A stretch of DNA of 25,266 nt, from contig CAYRRA010000040.1 in the NCBI GenBank assembly GCA_964426355.1, positions 1 to 25,266 of the forward strand, written 5' to 3'. The notes under the pieces were generated by a model. The model was not told where the DNA came from and did no database searches. It was given only the letters and a program-made list of their open reading frames with translations. This stretch comes from JAJFTV01 sp964426355 (GTDB lineage: Bacteria; Chloroflexota; Anaerolineae; Anaerolineales; Anaerolineaceae). The position numbers and the translations under genes were made by a program. The stretch's first letter is position 1; each line of letters starts with the position of its first letter. Of this stretch, positions 22,348 through 25,266 are shown piece after piece.

Positions 22348-23025
22348 TTAATTTGAACCGAAAAACAGCTCTTCCAGAACTTTAATCACACCGCGCACAG
22401 CCAGTGCGCGGTGGCTGATTTTGTTCTTTTCCTCCATCGACAGCTCCGCCATGGTTTTGTTTGTGAAGCGCGCATCAGCAACCTGAAAGATGGGGTCATA
22501 GCCAAAACCGTTTGAGCCGCGTTCCAGCGGGATGATCTCACCCGGGCACTGCCCTTCCTGGAAATACAGCCTGCCGGACGGCAGGGCAATTGCGACCGTG
22601 CAGTGGAAGTGCGCGGTCCACGGGCGAGGGTATGTACTTAACTCTCGCAGCAGAACCGAGCGGCGATCGGCGTCGCTTGCACCTGGTTGGGGTGCATAGC
22701 GTGCAGAATGAAGCCCGGGTCTGCCGTTCAAGGCGTCCACTTCCAGCCCAGAGTCATCTGCAAGGGTGGTCATACCGCTTTGCTGGCAGTATGCCAGCGC
22801 CTTTTTGGCAGCGTTTTCCGCATAATTCTTTCCGTCTTCCTCGACCTCCAAAGCCAGGCGGATATCGCCCGGCATGACCAGGTGAAAGCGCCGGCTGCCG
22901 TACAGGTCAAAAAGTGCCTGCATTTCCGCCAGTTTGCCGCGGTTGGTGCTGGCGAGCAGGAGGGTCTGTTTCTCTTGAAATGGAAAAGGATGGTTTTGAG
23001 TGGGTTGTTGATTATATTCTGGCAT
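22348..23025 (-). CDS. rdgB: XTP/dITP pyrophosphatase (RdgB/HAM1)
   Basis: 225 residues. This enzyme hydrolyses non-canonical purine nucleoside triphosphates (dITP, XTP) to monophosphates, keeping them out of DNA and RNA. All family motifs are present: ASTNRGKLAEMQ (25-36, phosphate binding), TLADDSGLEVDALNGRPGLHSARY-type centre (about 87-110, with catalytic Asp90/91), GSNGFGYDPIF (170-180), and NKISHRALA (201-209). It carries about 20 extra N-terminal residues before the first strand; the ribosome binding site (CAGGTG) is weak and no internal start is available before the conserved region. It is divergent from the DUF177 gene and convergent with cheW. Confidence 0.95.
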   Translation of the reverse strand: MPEYNQQPTQNHPFPFQEKQTLLLASTNRGKLAEMQALFDLYGSRRFHLVMPGDIRLALEVEEDGKNYAENAAKKALAYCQQSGMTTLADDSGLEVDALNGRPGLHSARYAPQPGASDADRRSVLLRELSTYPRPWTAHFHCTVAIALPSGRLYFQEGQCPGEIIPLERGSNGFGYDPIFQVADARFTNKTMAELSMEEKNKISHRALAVRGVIKVLEELFFGSN

Positions 23026-23107
23026 TAATCATGCACCTGAAAGAGTATGGGAGGTTGCCCTAAAAAGATGTAATTTATTAAATATTTATGAAATATATTA
23101 AGATTAA

Positions 23108-23136
23108 TTGACTTTATTAACCTGTTGTGCTATAAT
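23108..23136 (+). promoter_or_regulatory. Near-consensus sigma-70 promoter of the DUF177-rpoD pair
   Basis: TTGACT (23108-23113), a 17-base spacer and a perfect TATAAT (23131-23136). Transcription would start near 23143, about 37 bases before the DUF177 start codon. It probably also serves rpoD. Confidence 0.85.
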
Positions 23137-23179
23137 GTGCCGTAAAGTAATTATAACCTGACGAAACCAGAACAGACCC

Positions 23180-23695
23180 TTGAGCCCTTCACAAAACCCC
23201 CTTAGAATTAATGTTGGTTTTCTGTTAAACCAATCCAAAGGAACGCAGCGCGATTTCCAGTTTGATTTACCGGGGATTGACCTTTCCAGCGATGTTCACA
23301 CAAGCCAGTTGCTTGGTTTGTTGCGGATGAGTAGAACGTCTGAAGGGATCCTACTCCAGGGCAATTTTAACACGTATATCCCTGCTATTTGCGTGCGCTG
23401 TTTGGAGGAAATGGAACAACCCTTGCACGCCCAATTTACAGAGTTATATGCTTTCGCAAAAGAATTGGATTACGAACAATCCCCGGAAGATGAGCCTGAA
23501 TTCATCCTGCCGGATGATGGTTATATTAACCTTTTGCCGTTATTGCGAGAATATTTACTGCTTGAAATTCCAATCAAACCGCTCTGTAGTCACGATTGCA
23601 AAGGTCTGTGCCCTGTCTGTGGTGTAAACCTGAACAAGGGCTTATGCGCGCATAGTAACGAAGAAGCAGCCATTTCTCCACTATCCCCGGGGTGA
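23180..23695 (+). CDS. DUF177/YceD family protein
   Basis: 171 residues. Members of this family (YceD) accompany ribosomal protein L32 in many bacteria and are linked to 23S rRNA or ribosome metabolism. Seen here: LRINVGFLLNQ at the start, CVRCLEE (Cys71, Cys74), EFILPDDGYINLLPLLREYLLLEIPIKPLC in the centre (typical 'D ... L.L...EELLLxLP'), and a Cys-rich end, CSHDCKGLCPVCGVNLN with Cys136, 140, 144 and 147, likely metal-binding. The start is TTG at 23180: an in-frame TGA at 23159 excludes upstream starts and no later ATG precedes the conserved region. The usual partner rpmF is missing downstream; rpoD follows after 80 bases. Confidence 0.85.
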   Translation: MSPSQNPLRINVGFLLNQSKGTQRDFQFDLPGIDLSSDVHTSQLLGLLRMSRTSEGILLQGNFNTYIPAICVRCLEEMEQPLHAQFTELYAFAKELDYEQSPEDEPEFILPDDGYINLLPLLREYLLLEIPIKPLCSHDCKGLCPVCGVNLNKGLCAHSNEEAAISPLSPG

Positions 23696-23775
23696 GTGTT
23701 TGATTGAGACGTTATTTTAGTTTCATTGGATTGTTCAGACAGGAAGTTACAGTAAACCATTCAGGAGGAGATTGA

Positions 23776-24945
23776 ATGGAAAGTCCAGACAAACGCAGCA
23801 GGAATTCAGAGATTCTGACATTGTTGTTGGAAAAAGCCGCTGTGCAGGGGTATCTCAGCACGGATGATATTCTTGAAGTACATCCGATTATCAGCCGGGA
23901 TACCGAACGTATGGAAAATATGTTAATGATTCTGCGCCGCAGGGGTGTGGAGGTGGTCGACCAGGATAACGATGGCATTGACGATGACCTTTTCTCCAGC
24001 AGCGATATGGACCCTTTCGCTACACTTGACCCCATCTCCAGCGATGACACCATTGGGCTCTATTTCAAAGAGATGGCGCGTGTGCCATTGTTGAACATGG
24101 AAGAAGAAATCGATATTGCCAAGCGTATCGAATGTGGGAAACGTGCTCAGCAGGAACTGGAAAAATTGAATGGGAATGACCCCGAACGGCGGGTGATTTT
24201 GGAGGGTTGTGTGGAAGATGGTTTGGCTGCCCGGGAGCATTTGATTAAAGCCAATACCCGCCTGGTGGTCAGCATAGCCAAGCGGTACACCCGGCGCGGC
24301 GTACCCTTTCTCGACCTGATTCAGGAAGGCAACCTGGGGTTGATGAAAGCGGTGGAAAAGTACGAGTACAAGCGCGGTTTTCGTTTTTCCACGTATGCCA
24401 CCTGGTGGATCCGTCAGACGATCACGCGCGCCATTGCCGACCAGGCACGCACGATACGCGTGCCGGTGCACATGGTAGATCAAATCCGGCACCTGTACCG
24501 CACCACGCACGAACTGGAACAAAAACTGGGACGTCCGCCGACCGATGAGGAACTGGCGAAGGAAACTGATGTGTCGGTGAAGAAAATTAACTGGATGCTG
24601 CGCGTATCCTGGCTGCCTCTTTCATTGGACAGCCCCATTAACGATGAGGATGAGGAATCGGAATTGGGTATGTTTATTGAGGATAAAGCCACACCCAGCC
24701 CGCTGCAAAGCACATATAGCAAACTGTTGGGCGAAAAAATCCAGGAGGTGCTCGAGTCACTGCCGCCCCGCGAATCGCACATTTTACGGCTGCGGTTTGG
24801 GTTGGAAAACGGGCGCGTTCATACCCTGGAGGAAGTAGGACAGAAGTTTGGGCTGACGCGCGAGCGCATCCGACAAATCGAAACCAAGGCACTGCGCCGG
24901 CTGCGCCATCCGCGCCGCTCTCGCCAGTTGCGTGAATATCTCTAG
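23776..24945 (+). CDS. rpoD: Primary RNA polymerase sigma factor RpoD/SigA
   Basis: 389 residues. This is the housekeeping sigma factor that directs RNA polymerase to -10/-35 promoters, matching the TTGACA/TATAAT-type promoters seen in this window. Region 1.1 is at about 8-62, 1.2 at 88-122 (DDTIGLYFKEMARVPLL), and region 2 at 155-226 (LVVSIAKRYTRRGVPFLDLIQEGN, YKRGFRFSTYATWWIRQ). Region 3 is at about 234-310 and region 4 at 318-385, with the HTH TLEEVGQKFGLTRERIRQIE. Presence of region 1.1 and the full set of motifs mark it as group 1. AGGAGGAG lies six bases before the ATG. Co-transcription with the DUF177 gene is likely. Confidence 0.96.
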   Translation: MESPDKRSRNSEILTLLLEKAAVQGYLSTDDILEVHPIISRDTERMENMLMILRRRGVEVVDQDNDGIDDDLFSSSDMDPFATLDPISSDDTIGLYFKEMARVPLLNMEEEIDIAKRIECGKRAQQELEKLNGNDPERRVILEGCVEDGLAAREHLIKANTRLVVSIAKRYTRRGVPFLDLIQEGNLGLMKAVEKYEYKRGFRFSTYATWWIRQTITRAIADQARTIRVPVHMVDQIRHLYRTTHELEQKLGRPPTDEELAKETDVSVKKINWMLRVSWLPLSLDSPINDEDEESELGMFIEDKATPSPLQSTYSKLLGEKIQEVLESLPPRESHILRLRFGLENGRVHTLEEVGQKFGLTRERIRQIETKALRRLRHPRRSRQLREYL

Positions 24946-24970
24946 TATTCAACACAAGAATCTCAATATG

Positions 24971-25000
24971 CCGGGATGGTAAATTGACCCATTCCGGTTT
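24971..25000 (+). terminator. Probable rpoD terminator
   Basis: CCGGGATGG (24971-24979) pairs with CCATTCCGG (24989-24997) over 9 bp with one G-U pair, followed by TTTAG. It begins 26 bases after the stop codon. The T tract is short. Confidence 0.6.
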
Positions 25001-25097
25001 AGTAATTCTCTATTTGGAAAATATTGGCAAAATCCTGACTCAAACGACATGTTTCGAGTTTAGTATTTTTCCCCGCCCACCCGCCCCAATGTGGATA

Positions 25098-25145
25098 GGT
25101 TGTTGTAAAAATAGTGCGGCTTTGCCGCCTATTTTTACAACAACC
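25098..25145. repeat. Long inverted repeat, 22 bp
   Basis: A 17-bp perfect stem starting GGTTGTTGTAAAAATAG pairs with CTATTTTTACAACAACC; after one unpaired T an inner GCGGC/GCCGC stem closes on a TTT loop. It is much longer than needed for a terminator and may be a bidirectional terminator or a mobile repeat. Confidence 0.65.
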
Positions 25146-25266
25146 TGCTATTAAATGTGGTGGGTGGAATTCGATAAAGTTATCCCGAATTGAGGCTGAA
25201 TTATGCAAAATTTGGCGATTTTGTCACAGAGGACGAGCAATTTCCTGTGAAAAAATGTGTAATAAA

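Larger units (their letters stand above)
24946..25266. other. Intergenic region after rpoD
   Basis: No gene is seen up to the window edge. It holds a terminator-like hairpin (24971-25000) and a long inverted repeat (25098-25145). The last 100 bases are AT-rich and may carry the promoter of a gene beyond the window. Confidence 0.5.

Noticed and set aside
1..25266. CRISPR array, rRNA or insertion sequence
   Set aside because: No regularly spaced identical repeats, no rRNA-like sequence and no transposase-like reading frame were seen; the only tandem repeats are the short heptamer arrays.

Overview
The window looks like a piece of a Chloroflexota chromosome, probably Anaerolineae. This is an inference from the protein repertoire: a T/P-rich SH3 lipoprotein, a GIN-domain (DUF2807) lipoprotein, a DUF177 protein and a primary sigma factor of typical sequence. 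It cannot be proven without a database search. Ordinary chromosomal genes flank a continuous block of about 12 kb of virus-derived genes, all on the + strand.

Left flank (1-6963). On the - strand are a GH1 beta-glucosidase (cut by the left edge), an SH3/carboxypeptidase-regulatory-like lipoprotein, a LysR regulator with a clear terminator, and a small LuxR-type HTH protein. The LuxR-type gene has a near-consensus promoter with a palindrome just downstream of its -10. On the + strand follow a two-CBS-domain protein with promoter and terminator, a DUF2807 lipoprotein, a three-helix membrane protein and a DUF6508 protein.

Virus-like cassette (about 7070-19590). It opens with a palindrome of the same ATATAG-N10-CTATAT design as the one at the LuxR-type promoter. 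Next comes a GC-rich untranslated stretch that can fold into a branched RNA (7342-7456), then a terminase-small-like gene and the large terminase. A prohead protease follows, fused in frame to scaffold and major capsid protein; the fusion still carries an internal ribosome binding site and an out-of-frame TAATAA at the junction. After that come two related beta-rich small proteins, a holin-like membrane protein, a head-tail adaptor-like protein, several unrecognised small proteins, a LamG-like protein with a degenerate 22-residue repeat tail, the portal protein, a fibre-like protein and a small last gene. I see no integrase, repressor, replication gene, tape measure, tail tube or sheath, or endolysin. 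It is therefore a packaging and head module with possible surface proteins: a decaying prophage, one locus of a split gene-transfer-agent-like system, or a head-only particle. The portal lies far downstream of the capsid gene instead of between terminase and protease.

Right flank (19766-25266). A secreted seven-repeat beta-propeller protein with a C-terminal Ig-like domain, a CheW adaptor and, convergently, the XTP/dITP pyrophosphatase. These are followed by a DUF177/YceD protein behind a near-consensus promoter and the primary sigma factor RpoD, then a terminator-like hairpin and a long 22-bp inverted repeat.

Most interesting items: the operator design shared between the LuxR-type gene and the cassette, the branched RNA candidate beside the terminase genes, the capsid fusion with a relict gene boundary, and the head-only gene content. 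All domain assignments are by eye from motifs; no search was run.
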